A stretch of DNA of 56,654 nt from Candidatus Sericytochromatia bacterium (lineage in GTDB: Bacteria > Cyanobacteriota > Sericytochromatia > UBA7694): the NCBI GenBank assembly GCA_015272195.1, contig JACYMC010000233.1, positions 1-56,654 of the forward strand, read 5' to 3'. A program made the position numbers and the translations under genes. The notes beneath the pieces were generated by a model. That model did not search any database. It saw only the letters and a program-made list of their open reading frames with translations, and was not told the DNA's origin. Of the stretch, positions 49,670 to 56,654 are shown piece by piece. The stretch's first letter is position 1, and each line of letters opens with the position of its first letter.

Positions 49670-50923
49670 TTAAGCCGAGGGCCTTGCAGACGGCCCGGAG
49701 CGGCTGGGGCTGGCGGCCGGCTGCTCAAAGGTGAAGCTGTAGTCCTTTAATACGCGAATGGCGCTGCGAAAGCCGCTTTCGGCGATTTTTTCCATGCTTT
49801 TGGGTGAGAGGTTAAAGTGATCCGCAAAAAAGAGATCTTCTTCGCGTGAACTGGGGTTGATAAACAGATAGTCCACGTCCGGTTTAAAATTCAGCTTCTG
49901 GGTTAAAATCTGCATCAGCTCCGTGGCGGCCTCGGCACTCATGTTGTGGCGTTTGGCAAAGGCCTGAATTTCGCTGAGCACCATTTTTTTCATGTCATGG
50001 GTTTCTTTGGCGTTCTGAATGCGCGATTCAATCAATTGATAGATGGCCTGCACCAGGATCGAAGGAATACCAAAATCAATCAGAGAGCCCACGTCTTCAC
50101 GGTAGTGGTAAGGGTGATGGGTATACGACACAATGATCAGATCACAGCCGGCGTCTTTGGCCACATGGGTCGAGAGGGTGCGGCGGATTTCGCCGTCAAA
50201 GCAATAAACTACGCCGTCTTCGGTCCGCAGGGGGTAGGGTTTGAAGATCGGGGGCAGCGACATGGAGGCCGCCGCCGCATGGGAAATTTCGACATAGTCG
50301 GTGTATTGGGTTTCGGCGTCGTAATAATAACCAGGGCGCTGCACGTCGGCCAGCGAGCGAGGGCCACAGATCAGACGGCCCGGCCGGTCAAGGGTGGTGG
50401 TCACGGCATAGAACTCTGCCGCCAGATCTTTAAAGCGGTTGCTGGGCAGCACCTGCTTGCGCAAAAACTTTTCGAGATTGCGGGTGGAGTAAAAGCCGTT
50501 GGCCGAAAACAGGGTTTGAACCAGCGCCTCCAGCGAATCCATGCCGCGCATCTTAAAGGACTTGGGCAAACGCGGCAAAAAGCGCATCAGGGTATCAAAG
50601 ACGTTGGGGTTGAGCATATCGCCATACGATAGCGTCGGAAAGCGGGCGTTGCGCTCGCGCAAAAAGGAGCGGTAGATATCGTCAAGCGGGTAGCCGCTGG
50701 TAATCATGGCACAGGCAAAAGCCCCCGCACTGGAACCCACCAGCACCTCAATTTCACGGCCATTGTGCAGCAGTGGCCCGGCGTCGCGGGCCAGGCCGGA
50801 ACGGAAACTGAAGCCTTTGCGCTGCAGGGCCAGGGCCACGCCCATGTGAAAACAGGCGGCTTTAGCAGCACCGCCGCTGGCCACAAAGCCGATTTTGCGC
50901 TTGAGTGGCAGGGTCGCAATCAT
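49670..50923 (-). CDS. Patatin-like phospholipase
   Basis: This 417-residue acyl hydrolase has a Ser-Asp dyad. The oxyanion region is FVASGGAAKAACFHMGV (14-30), the nucleophile is Ser65 in GSSAG, and the catalytic Asp is in CFDGE (near residue 233). The family cleaves phospholipid acyl chains. No signal peptide is visible. The C-terminal ~130 residues are helical with a Pro/Ser tail. A chaperone-like acidic gene lies nine bases upstream in the same operon, recalling secreted phospholipase/chaperone pairs. A housekeeping lipid-turnover role is equally possible. The ribosome binding site is weak. Confidence 0.9.
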   Translation of the reverse strand: MIATLPLKRKIGFVASGGAAKAACFHMGVALALQRKGFSFRSGLARDAGPLLHNGREIEVLVGSSAGAFACAMITSGYPLDDIYRSFLRERNARFPTLSYGDMLNPNVFDTLMRFLPRLPKSFKMRGMDSLEALVQTLFSANGFYSTRNLEKFLRKQVLPSNRFKDLAAEFYAVTTTLDRPGRLICGPRSLADVQRPGYYYDAETQYTDYVEISHAAAASMSLPPIFKPYPLRTEDGVVYCFDGEIRRTLSTHVAKDAGCDLIIVSYTHHPYHYREDVGSLIDFGIPSILVQAIYQLIESRIQNAKETHDMKKMVLSEIQAFAKRHNMSAEAATELMQILTQKLNFKPDVDYLFINPSSREEDLFFADHFNLSPKSMEKIAESGFRSAIRVLKDYSFTFEQPAASPSRSGPSARPSA

Positions 50924-50932
50924 GGGCCTGGC

Positions 50933-51460
50933 TCAGTCAGCAAATGCGCTGACGGGGTTGCTGGACTCCAGCTTGAGACGGAACTCAGAAGCCAGAGAGC
51001 TGATTTCTTCGACCATGGTGGTGATCACGTCTGAGGCCAGCTCCTGGTGATAAAGGGCTTTGCCCACCAGCTGGAGCTGCTTGTCGGCGCTGATTTGCAC
51101 GCGTGAAAAAATCAGCTGATTGGCCAGGGTCAGAATTTCGGGCAGGACGTGCAGATGGGCTTCAGGATCATAGTCAGCCAGAAAAGCCGAGCTGATAATC
51201 AGATCGCGGCCTTCGTTAAAGCCAGATTCGCAGAATTCGAGGGTGATCTGGACCGCCTCGTGCAGCGTGCCTTCCTCGTCAATGAACTCCACCTGATAGG
51301 CCTCGTCTTCAGGGCTGTAAGACCAGCTGGCTTCCAGACGCTCGGCTACTTCATCGATCAGGCTTTCAAATTCCAGATACTCGATTTCGTCGTCCAGAAA
51401 CGAACTGGCGTCAGTAAACGTGTCAGGAATGACTCCCGTCATGAGCATGCCAAATACCAT
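50933..51460 (-). CDS. Small acidic YbjN/type III chaperone-like protein
   Basis: The product is 175 residues, strongly acidic, without a signal peptide. The region LEFESLIDEVAERLEASWSY, a beta sheet (EAYQVEFIDEEGTLHEAVQITLEF), and the ASAFLADYDPEAHLHVLPEIL-like helix (ISSAFLADY) follow the alpha-beta-alpha order of YbjN and class I type III secretion chaperones. The long C-terminal helix (VITTMVEEISSLASEFRLKLE) is also typical. It precedes and is co-oriented with the patatin gene, so it may hold or regulate that enzyme. The start is uncertain (ATG at 51460, or 51442); neither has a good ribosome binding site. Confidence 0.6.
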   Translation of the reverse strand: MVFGMLMTGVIPDTFTDASSFLDDEIEYLEFESLIDEVAERLEASWSYSPEDEAYQVEFIDEEGTLHEAVQITLEFCESGFNEGRDLIISSAFLADYDPEAHLHVLPEILTLANQLIFSRVQISADKQLQLVGKALYHQELASDVITTMVEEISSLASEFRLKLESSNPVSAFAD

Positions 51461-51600
51461 CCAAACCCAAAAATTGCGTTGACCCGCCGGTTATCATTCA
51501 GTGATTGATGATCAGATATGAGCTTAATTGTGGACTGTCAGCGGGTCTGCTGTCAACACCAAGCATCACAGCTCCGCACAATCTCCTGAAAGATTTTATA

Positions 51601-53715
51601 ATGAAGCAGCGCGTCATCTGTATCATTAAAGCACATTTGCTTGCATTTGTGCAGCGCTTTTGGCAGAATGGCAGGGTGTCAAAGCACAATTCTGACTGGT
51701 TTTTACCCCCTTTATTATGGCGCCAGCTGCAGGCCCGTTCTGCTGCGACGCCAGACTGGCGCGCAAACTGCCTGCAGACCCTGGTGCATTTGGTCTGGCC
51801 GGCCCATCTGCCCGAAAACACCCCACCGTCTGACCTCACCCTCACAGACGATCCCCTGCTGCTGGCCCTGGCCGAATGGGTCGCCGGCGTCACGGATATC
51901 TGGGCCCGTCTGCAGCGGCTGGCGCTCCTGTCGGAACTGCTGGCCAGCCAACCGCAGCGCAAACAGACCGGCCTGTATTACACCCCGCCACGGCTGGCGC
52001 GCTATCTGGCAGAAACCAGCCTGCGCCCATTGTGGCAGGGGCCACACAAGGTGCTCCACTGTCTGGATCCGGCCTGCGGCAGCGGCATGTTTTTGTGGGC
52101 CCTGTTTCAGACCGTCTGGGACTGGGGACTGGGGGCCATCAGCAATCTGAAGCAACGCGAAAAGCTGAGCTTTGAATGGATTTCTGCCCTGCGCGGCTGC
52201 GATCTGGACCCCCAGGCGCTGGAGGTGGCCCGCATCGGCTTTGTCTGCTTCTGGCAGCACTGCTTTCCGGGTCGCCCGATGCCCCAACCCCGGCTGCACT
52301 GCGGCGACGCTCTCGCCGCCAGCGAATCCGGCCAGCTGCAGCTGGCCGACTGGCTGGCTGACCAGCCGCCACTGGATTTGCTGCTGAGCAACCCACCCTA
52401 TCTGGGAGAAAAAAATCACCGGGCTGTTTTTGAACCCCTGCGCCAGGGCCCCTGGGCTGCCGACTACCGGGGCAGGGGCGATCTGTACTACTACTTTTTT
52501 TATCTGGCCCTGAAGCTCGGCCAGCCCCAGACCCTGGCCGGCCTGCTGACCCCCAGCTACTTTTTGAGCGCCAGCGGTGCAGCGCACCTGCGCCAGCGTC
52601 TGTTACATGACAGCAGCCTGCTGCAGCTGATCGACTTTCAGAGCCTGCGCCTGTTTCCTGGCGCCCAGGGCCAGCACAACGCCTTTACCCTGCTGCGCTG
52701 TGCACCGCCCGATCCCGCTCATCAGGTGGCGCTGCGCCGGGCCTTGCATCCCCGTGCACGCAGCCGGCAGCTGCAGGCCTCAGATCTGGACGCACTGGAC
52801 CAGCAGGCCCCGGACTATCGCCCGCAGCACGCGCTGTTTCAGGGGCGCACGGCCCTGATGCTCTCCCAGGCCAGTGAGGCCGTGGCAGCACAATTACAGC
52901 AGCTTGAGCAGCAGGCCGAACCCCTGGGCACCTATTTCAGCGTCTCGCAGGGCATTGTCAGCGGGGCTGACCGCCTCTCAGCCCAGCAGCAAAAGGCGCA
53001 CGGCATTGTCTGCGCGCCGGGCAGCGGCATCTTTGTGATCAACCCGGATGAAAGCACCCGGCTGGAAGGCGCTCTGCGCCAGGCCGGACTGGACCCGGCG
53101 GACTGGCTGCGGCCCTGGTTTAAAAACTCAGATATTCAGCCCTTTGCTGTCAATACCTGCCCCCGCTACCAGCTGCTCTACCTGCACCGGGGCGTTCAGA
53201 CGCTGCCTGCCGTACTGGAAGCGCACCTGCAGCCCTTTTACCCCGTGCTGGCGCGCCGCCGCGAAGTGATGCAGGGGCGACTGCCCTGGTGGCAGCTGCA
53301 ATGGCCGCGTCAGCCTGGACGCTTCACCGGCCCCAAACTGGTGCTGCCACAAAGGGCTGAGTCGGTCAGGGCTGCCTATACGGCCCTGCCCTGGTATGCC
53401 AGTGCGGACGTGTACTTTATTCAGCCCCGCAGCGCGGCCGCGTCCTCTGGCTGGCAGCTGGAGCTGCTGGAGCTCTGGCTCAACAGCCCCCTGGTCAGCC
53501 AGTGGTTTTATCACCGGGGCAAGCGCAAAGGTGCGCTGCTGGAGCTGTATCAGCAGCCCCTGAGCCAGGTGCCCCTGCCCCGCATTGCCCCGGCACAGCA
53601 GCGCCGTCTGCAACAATGGCTGCGTGGCGGTCTGCCCGAGCGCAGCCAGCGGGGTGAAGCGGCTTATCAGGCGCAGCTGACACAGATGCTGAAGCAATAT
53701 CTGATGTTAGAATAG
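51601..53715 (+). CDS. Eco57I/type IIG-like N6-adenine DNA methyltransferase
   Basis: The product is 704 residues from the ATG at 51601. The start is unsure, since TATAAT overlaps it; an in-frame GTG at 51676 is the alternative (679 residues). SAM-binding motif I is DPACGSGMFL (near 154-163), and catalytic motif IV is LLSNPPYLG (near 260), the N6-adenine type. The C-terminal ~300 residues resemble the TaqI/Eco57I specificity region (YFSVSQGIVSGADRLS, LRPWFKNSDI, KLVLPQRAES, LELLELWLNSPLV). The N-terminal ~140 residues show no obvious PD-(D/E)XK nuclease motif, so it may only methylate. No partner restriction gene lies nearby, suggesting an orphan enzyme or a phage/epigenetic role. Confidence 0.85.
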   Translation: MKQRVICIIKAHLLAFVQRFWQNGRVSKHNSDWFLPPLLWRQLQARSAATPDWRANCLQTLVHLVWPAHLPENTPPSDLTLTDDPLLLALAEWVAGVTDIWARLQRLALLSELLASQPQRKQTGLYYTPPRLARYLAETSLRPLWQGPHKVLHCLDPACGSGMFLWALFQTVWDWGLGAISNLKQREKLSFEWISALRGCDLDPQALEVARIGFVCFWQHCFPGRPMPQPRLHCGDALAASESGQLQLADWLADQPPLDLLLSNPPYLGEKNHRAVFEPLRQGPWAADYRGRGDLYYYFFYLALKLGQPQTLAGLLTPSYFLSASGAAHLRQRLLHDSSLLQLIDFQSLRLFPGAQGQHNAFTLLRCAPPDPAHQVALRRALHPRARSRQLQASDLDALDQQAPDYRPQHALFQGRTALMLSQASEAVAAQLQQLEQQAEPLGTYFSVSQGIVSGADRLSAQQQKAHGIVCAPGSGIFVINPDESTRLEGALRQAGLDPADWLRPWFKNSDIQPFAVNTCPRYQLLYLHRGVQTLPAVLEAHLQPFYPVLARRREVMQGRLPWWQLQWPRQPGRFTGPKLVLPQRAESVRAAYTALPWYASADVYFIQPRSAAASSGWQLELLELWLNSPLVSQWFYHRGKRKGALLELYQQPLSQVPLPRIAPAQQRRLQQWLRGGLPERSQRGEAAYQAQLTQMLKQYLMLE

Positions 53716-53733
53716 GCAAAAAAGGAGCGTATC

Positions 53734-54903
53734 ATGTCCTCATCTCTTGTGCAGCCCCCTGAGCTGCCCCTCGACGAAATGACCGCCCTGCGCCGCAGCC
53801 TGCATATGGAGCCCGAAATGTCCGGCGAAGAGCGCGTGACGGCCACCATTCTGGAAAACTATCTGAACCTCTACCCGCCCGATCAGCTGATGAGTCACCT
53901 CGGCGGCTATGGTCTCGCGGCAATTTATCAGGGGGCGCAGACGGGCCCCACGGTGCTGATCCGCGCCGATATGGACGCCCTGCCAATCCACGAGCTGAAC
54001 GATGTGATGTACCGTTCAACCCGCGAAGGACTGGCCCATACCTGCGGCCATGACGGGCATATGGCCATTGTGGGCGGCCTGGCCCCTCTGCTGCACAGCC
54101 ACCGGCCCCGGCGGGGCCGGGCCGTGCTCCTGTTTCAGCCGGCAGAAGAAACCGGGGCCGGGGCGCAGGCCGTGCTGAACGATCCCCGCTTTGAAAGCCT
54201 GGACCCGGACTATTGTTTTGCGATACACAATCTGCCGGGCTTTGCCCTTGGCGAGGTGCTGGTGGCCCCGCAGATTTTTGCGGCCGCTTCGGTGGGCCTG
54301 ATGGTCGAGTTCAGCGGCCTGACGGCCCATGCAGCCTACCCGGAAACAGGCTGCAGCCCCGCGCGGGCCATGGCCGATCTGATTCAGGGCCTGCAGGCCC
54401 TGAACCCTGCCACCCCACCGGCACAGACCCGCGACTTCAGCCTGGTCACAGTGGTCAGCGCCAGTCTGGGCGAAGCCTCCTTTGGCATCAGTCCGGGAGC
54501 GGCCAATATTATGGCCACCCTGCGGGCCTTTGATGATAGCGTGCTGACAGCCTTAAAAACAAAAGCCCTCGCCCTGGCAGAGTCCCTGGCAGCCCGCGAC
54601 GGCCTGCGCTGCCATCTGCGCTGGGAAGACGCCTTTCCGGCCACGCACAACAATCCCGAAGCCAGCCAGTGGATCCGGCAGGCCGCTGAAGCGGCAGGCT
54701 ACCGGGTATCAGACCTGGACGAGCCCCTGCGCTGGTCTGAAGACTTTGGCTGGTTTACACGGCGCTGCCAGGGCGCCATGTTTGGTCTGGGTGCCGGCCC
54801 GGATCTGGCCCTGCACAACCCGCGCTATGACTTTCCCGAAGACCTGCTGGCACCCGGCGTCACCATTTTCTGGCGCCTGCTGCAGCGGCTGCTTTACGAA
54901 TAA
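53734..54903 (+). CDS. M20 family amidohydrolase/metallopeptidase
   Basis: The product is 389 residues. It matches N-acyl-amino-acid amidohydrolase/carboxypeptidase enzymes of peptidase family M20D: RADMDALPIHE, the metal motif HTCGHDGHM with Cys104 and His106, PAEETGAGA with the catalytic Glu, and a dimerisation domain (about 185-300) that carries the swapped His (LTAHAAYPET). It should hydrolyse an amide such as an N-acyl amino acid; the exact substrate is unknown. AAAGGAG lies six bases upstream. The stop is 18 bases before the AstE-type gene, so the pair is probably an operon for successive deacylations. Confidence 0.9.
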   Translation: MSSSLVQPPELPLDEMTALRRSLHMEPEMSGEERVTATILENYLNLYPPDQLMSHLGGYGLAAIYQGAQTGPTVLIRADMDALPIHELNDVMYRSTREGLAHTCGHDGHMAIVGGLAPLLHSHRPRRGRAVLLFQPAEETGAGAQAVLNDPRFESLDPDYCFAIHNLPGFALGEVLVAPQIFAAASVGLMVEFSGLTAHAAYPETGCSPARAMADLIQGLQALNPATPPAQTRDFSLVTVVSASLGEASFGISPGAANIMATLRAFDDSVLTALKTKALALAESLAARDGLRCHLRWEDAFPATHNNPEASQWIRQAAEAAGYRVSDLDEPLRWSEDFGWFTRRCQGAMFGLGAGPDLALHNPRYDFPEDLLAPGVTIFWRLLQRLLYE

Positions 54904-54921
54904 CATCATAGAGGAAAACCC

Positions 54922-55986
54922 ATGCCCAAAGAAAGACACAAAGAACTGCTCTGGATAGCCGGAGAACCGATTGCACCCGGCGAAAGCTGCTCCCTGGAAG
55001 TCCCGGTGGGCTATCTCTACACCCAGCACGACATGGGCCTGAGCGTGCGCGTGATCCGGGGCAAAAAGCCGGGCCCCATCATGTTTGTGTCGGCTGCCAT
55101 TCACGGCGACGAGCTGGACGGCCTGGAAATCATCACCCGCTTGCTGCAGATCAAGGCACTCAAACAGCTGCGCGGCACCCTGATTCTGGTGCCGGTGGTC
55201 AACGTGTTTGGCTTCTTAAACCACAGCCGCTACCTGCCCGATCGCCGCGATCTGAACCGCTCCTTTCCGGGATCGGCGCATGGCTCCATGGCCGCACGGC
55301 TGGCCCAGACCTTTCTCAAAGAAATTGTTTCGCAGTGCACCCACGGCATTGACCTGCATACGGCAGCGATTCACCGGGGCAACCTGCCCCAGATCCGGGT
55401 GGACCTGCAGCAGCCGGGCATGGAGGCCCTGGCCCGCGCCTTTGGCGTGCCCGTGATTCTGGATTTTCCGACCATTCCAGGCTCGCTGCGGGCCACCACC
55501 CAGTCCCTGGGCATTCCGCTGCTGCTGTATGAGTGCGGCGAAGCCCTGCGTTTTAATGAAATGGCCATCCGGGCCGGCGTACGGGGCGTGGTTTCGGTCA
55601 TGCGGGCCCTGGGCATGCTGCCGACAGGGCGCGAAGCCAAAGAAAACCGCCAGCGGAACACGGTAATTGCCCGCTCCAGTCACTGGGTGCGGGCCCCGAT
55701 CAGCGGGGTGCTGCGCACCCGGCTCAAGCTCGGTCAACGCGTGCGCAAGGGTGAACAGCTGGGCTATATCGGCAATCCCTTTGGTGAAAACGCCCAGCCC
55801 GTGGTATCGCAGTATGATGGCCTGATTGTGGGGCTGAACTATCTGCCGCTGGTGGACGAAGGCAACGCCCTCTTTCATGTGGCCACCTTTGACGAAGAGG
55901 CGGGCACCATTCAGCAGTTGCTGGCCCGCTTCCATGAAGAGTTTGACGAAGAGCAGCAATCCTTTACAAAAATTAACACAAAATAA
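54922..55986 (+). CDS. Succinylglutamate desuccinylase/aspartoacylase-type zinc deacylase
   Basis: The product is 354 residues of the M14-like AstE/AspA family. The zinc ligands are His61 and Glu64 in AIHGDELDG and His146 in DLHTAA, and the likely catalytic Glu is in YECGEALRF. After about residue 240 comes a C-terminal beta domain (APISGVLRTRLKLGQRVRKGEQLGYIGNP), as in other members of this subgroup. The family removes an acyl group from an amino acid or peptide end. GAGG precedes the ATG. It follows the M20 gene by 18 bases. Members are often found with RimK-like ligases, but none is seen here. Confidence 0.9.
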   Translation: MPKERHKELLWIAGEPIAPGESCSLEVPVGYLYTQHDMGLSVRVIRGKKPGPIMFVSAAIHGDELDGLEIITRLLQIKALKQLRGTLILVPVVNVFGFLNHSRYLPDRRDLNRSFPGSAHGSMAARLAQTFLKEIVSQCTHGIDLHTAAIHRGNLPQIRVDLQQPGMEALARAFGVPVILDFPTIPGSLRATTQSLGIPLLLYECGEALRFNEMAIRAGVRGVVSVMRALGMLPTGREAKENRQRNTVIARSSHWVRAPISGVLRTRLKLGQRVRKGEQLGYIGNPFGENAQPVVSQYDGLIVGLNYLPLVDEGNALFHVATFDEEAGTIQQLLARFHEEFDEEQQSFTKINTK

Positions 55987-56078
55987 CAAAGCTTGACTTT
56001 TGCGGCCTGGTCACCAGCAGAAAAAACCCTGCCCGCCAGGTATCAAAGCCTGTTATAGCCTCATTTAAAATCCTCTAA

Positions 56079-56654
56079 CCCGCATTTCTCATAAAGTTGA
56101 CTTTATATAAGGTATAGGGTATATTTTGTGAGTTTGCTGAGCTCAGTAGCCTCTGAACAAGCCGTCTCACGCTTGATTCATTGTCTTTGTTCGTTCGCTG
56201 GGTGAAAGACGACAGGCCAAAGATAACCTGGTTTCAGGCGATTGAGATCTTGGTGAAGGGGCTCAGGCTCACGGTATTCGCAATCGCTTCAGAACCTGTC
56301 CCCACAGAGAACGAAAGGGGCACGCGCTCGCCAATTGACAGATCAGGTGCCCACCGACATGCAGGACGCGCGCCGCTACCTTCAACAGCTTGAGCCGAAT
56401 TGTTCCGGCCTGTGCTTTGGCGAGCTTTGTGCCCGTCAATCCGAGCCGGCGAATCGCTTGCATCAGAACATACGCCAGCCCTGAAAACCAGAGCCGAAGC
56501 TGGTTGGCCCGAAACAGATGCGCTGACGTTCGTCCCGCAGCGAGGTCGTGTTTCTGCTCTTTGATCCGGTTTTCCATGTCCCCGCGGGCACAGTAGACTT
56601 GCTCGTAAAGATCTCTGGGTGTTGTCTGCTCCAGTGTCAAAGAGGTTACTACAA
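56079..56654 (-). mobile_element. IS1380-type insertion sequence, 3' part, inverted copy at right edge
   Basis: This is an inverted copy of 1-577, starting at CCCGCATTTCTCA (56079) and cut at exactly the same internal base as the left copy. From the window edge inward to about 56207 it appears identical to the left copy; further out it diverges (for example AAG for ACA near 56205, and many changes in 56088-56136). The 90 bases between the AstE-type stop and this end contain no gene or clear terminator. Confidence 0.8.
56269..56652 (-). CDS. IS1380 family transposase, C-terminal fragment (truncated by window edge)
   Basis: This encodes the same residues as the fragment at 3-386, including the Glu-containing YCARGDMENRIKEQ motif, and runs off the right edge of the window. 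Together the two fragments show at least two copies of one element in opposite orientation around this locus. Full length and activity cannot be assessed here. Confidence 0.85.
   Translation of the reverse strand, partial: VVTSLTLEQTTPRDLYEQVYCARGDMENRIKEQKHDLAAGRTSAHLFRANQLRLWFSGLAYVLMQAIRRLGLTGTKLAKAQAGTIRLKLLKVAARVLHVGGHLICQLASACPFRSLWGQVLKRLRIP

Noticed and set aside
51481..51547. GACCCGC/GCGGGTC inverted repeat before the methyltransferase
   Set aside because: Only 7-base arms with a 53-base loop and no T run; plausible by chance in GC-rich DNA.
49670..53715. Anti-phage defence island (patatin plus type IIG-like methyltransferase)
   Set aside because: No cyclase, nuclease, helicase or other defence marker accompanies them, and the two genes are divergent, separate units.
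1..56654. Whole window as a composite transposon between inverted IS copies
   Set aside because: The copies are cut at the window edges and the content is mixed chromosomal genes (aroB, tpx, recD, topoisomerase); a contig boundary is the simpler reading.

Overview
This is a GC-rich, gene-dense bacterial window of about 56.7 kb with roughly 40 genes, mostly in short operons on both strands. The cell has an outer membrane (a TolC-type channel, an RND exporter, several signal-peptide lipoproteins, beta-barrel candidates) and is probably motile (CheY, FliO-like). Several families common in Cyanobacteriota and their non-photosynthetic relatives occur together: a DUF3352 protein, an ArsA-type ATPase with a C-terminal HSP20-like domain, a Ser/Thr kinase fused to a DUF4388/PATAN-like domain, and a single-RRM Rbp protein. 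I infer a non-photosynthetic Cyanobacteriota-like lineage (Sericytochromatia/Blackallbacteria/Melainabacteria type). This is an inference: the window has no rRNA or phylogenetic marker I could place. I saw no tRNA, rRNA or CRISPR array.

Both ends are the 3' part of the same IS1380-type insertion sequence in opposite orientation, cut at the same internal base. The window is therefore probably a contig that stops at repeat copies. From left to right: (1) 0.5-10.8 kb, a divergent tripartite RND efflux locus. A MarR regulator, a carboxypeptidase-regulatory-domain barrel and TolC lie on the minus strand. An Ig-repeat lipoprotein, the adaptor and the RND pump lie on the plus strand. Two strong palindromes overlap the intergenic promoters. 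(2) 10.8-16.7 kb: kinase-PATAN fusion, small outer-membrane protein, RRM protein, divergent GspE/PilB-like ATPase, secreted esterase. (3) 16.8-21.1 kb: a minus-strand run of a hydrophobic-tailed putative effector, a translationally coupled trigger-factor-like chaperone, and RecD. (4) 21.2-24.1 kb: a divergent MFS transporter and lipase lipoprotein, each preceded by an 8-3-8 direct repeat like a Pho box. (5) 24-34.5 kb: glycosyltransferase, ArsA ATPase, DUF3352 protein, SWIM/SNF2 helicase pair, NHL-like lipoprotein.

(6) 34.6-41.1 kb: a giant 1864-residue EF-hand protein with repeated beta and helical modules, and a serine recombinase that has lost its catalytic serine. (7) 41.2-44.1 kb: RimJ-type acetyltransferase, ArsR regulator, thiol peroxidase, and a phosphodiesterase-fold lipoprotein whose catalytic residues are substituted. 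(8) 44.2-49.6 kb: cheY-fliO-aroB, a response regulator-PAS-GGDEF protein, and a ParC/GyrA-type topoisomerase subunit preceded by a possible small RNA. (9) 49.7-56 kb: a patatin phospholipase with a type III chaperone/YbjN-like partner, an Eco57I-type DNA methyltransferase, and an M20 amidohydrolase/AstE-type deacylase pair.

The most promising undescribed material is the effector/trigger-factor-like pair, the giant EF-hand protein, and the accessory proteins of the RND locus. Promoter, operator, terminator and start calls come from reading the sequence by eye. Family names come from motif recognition without database searches.
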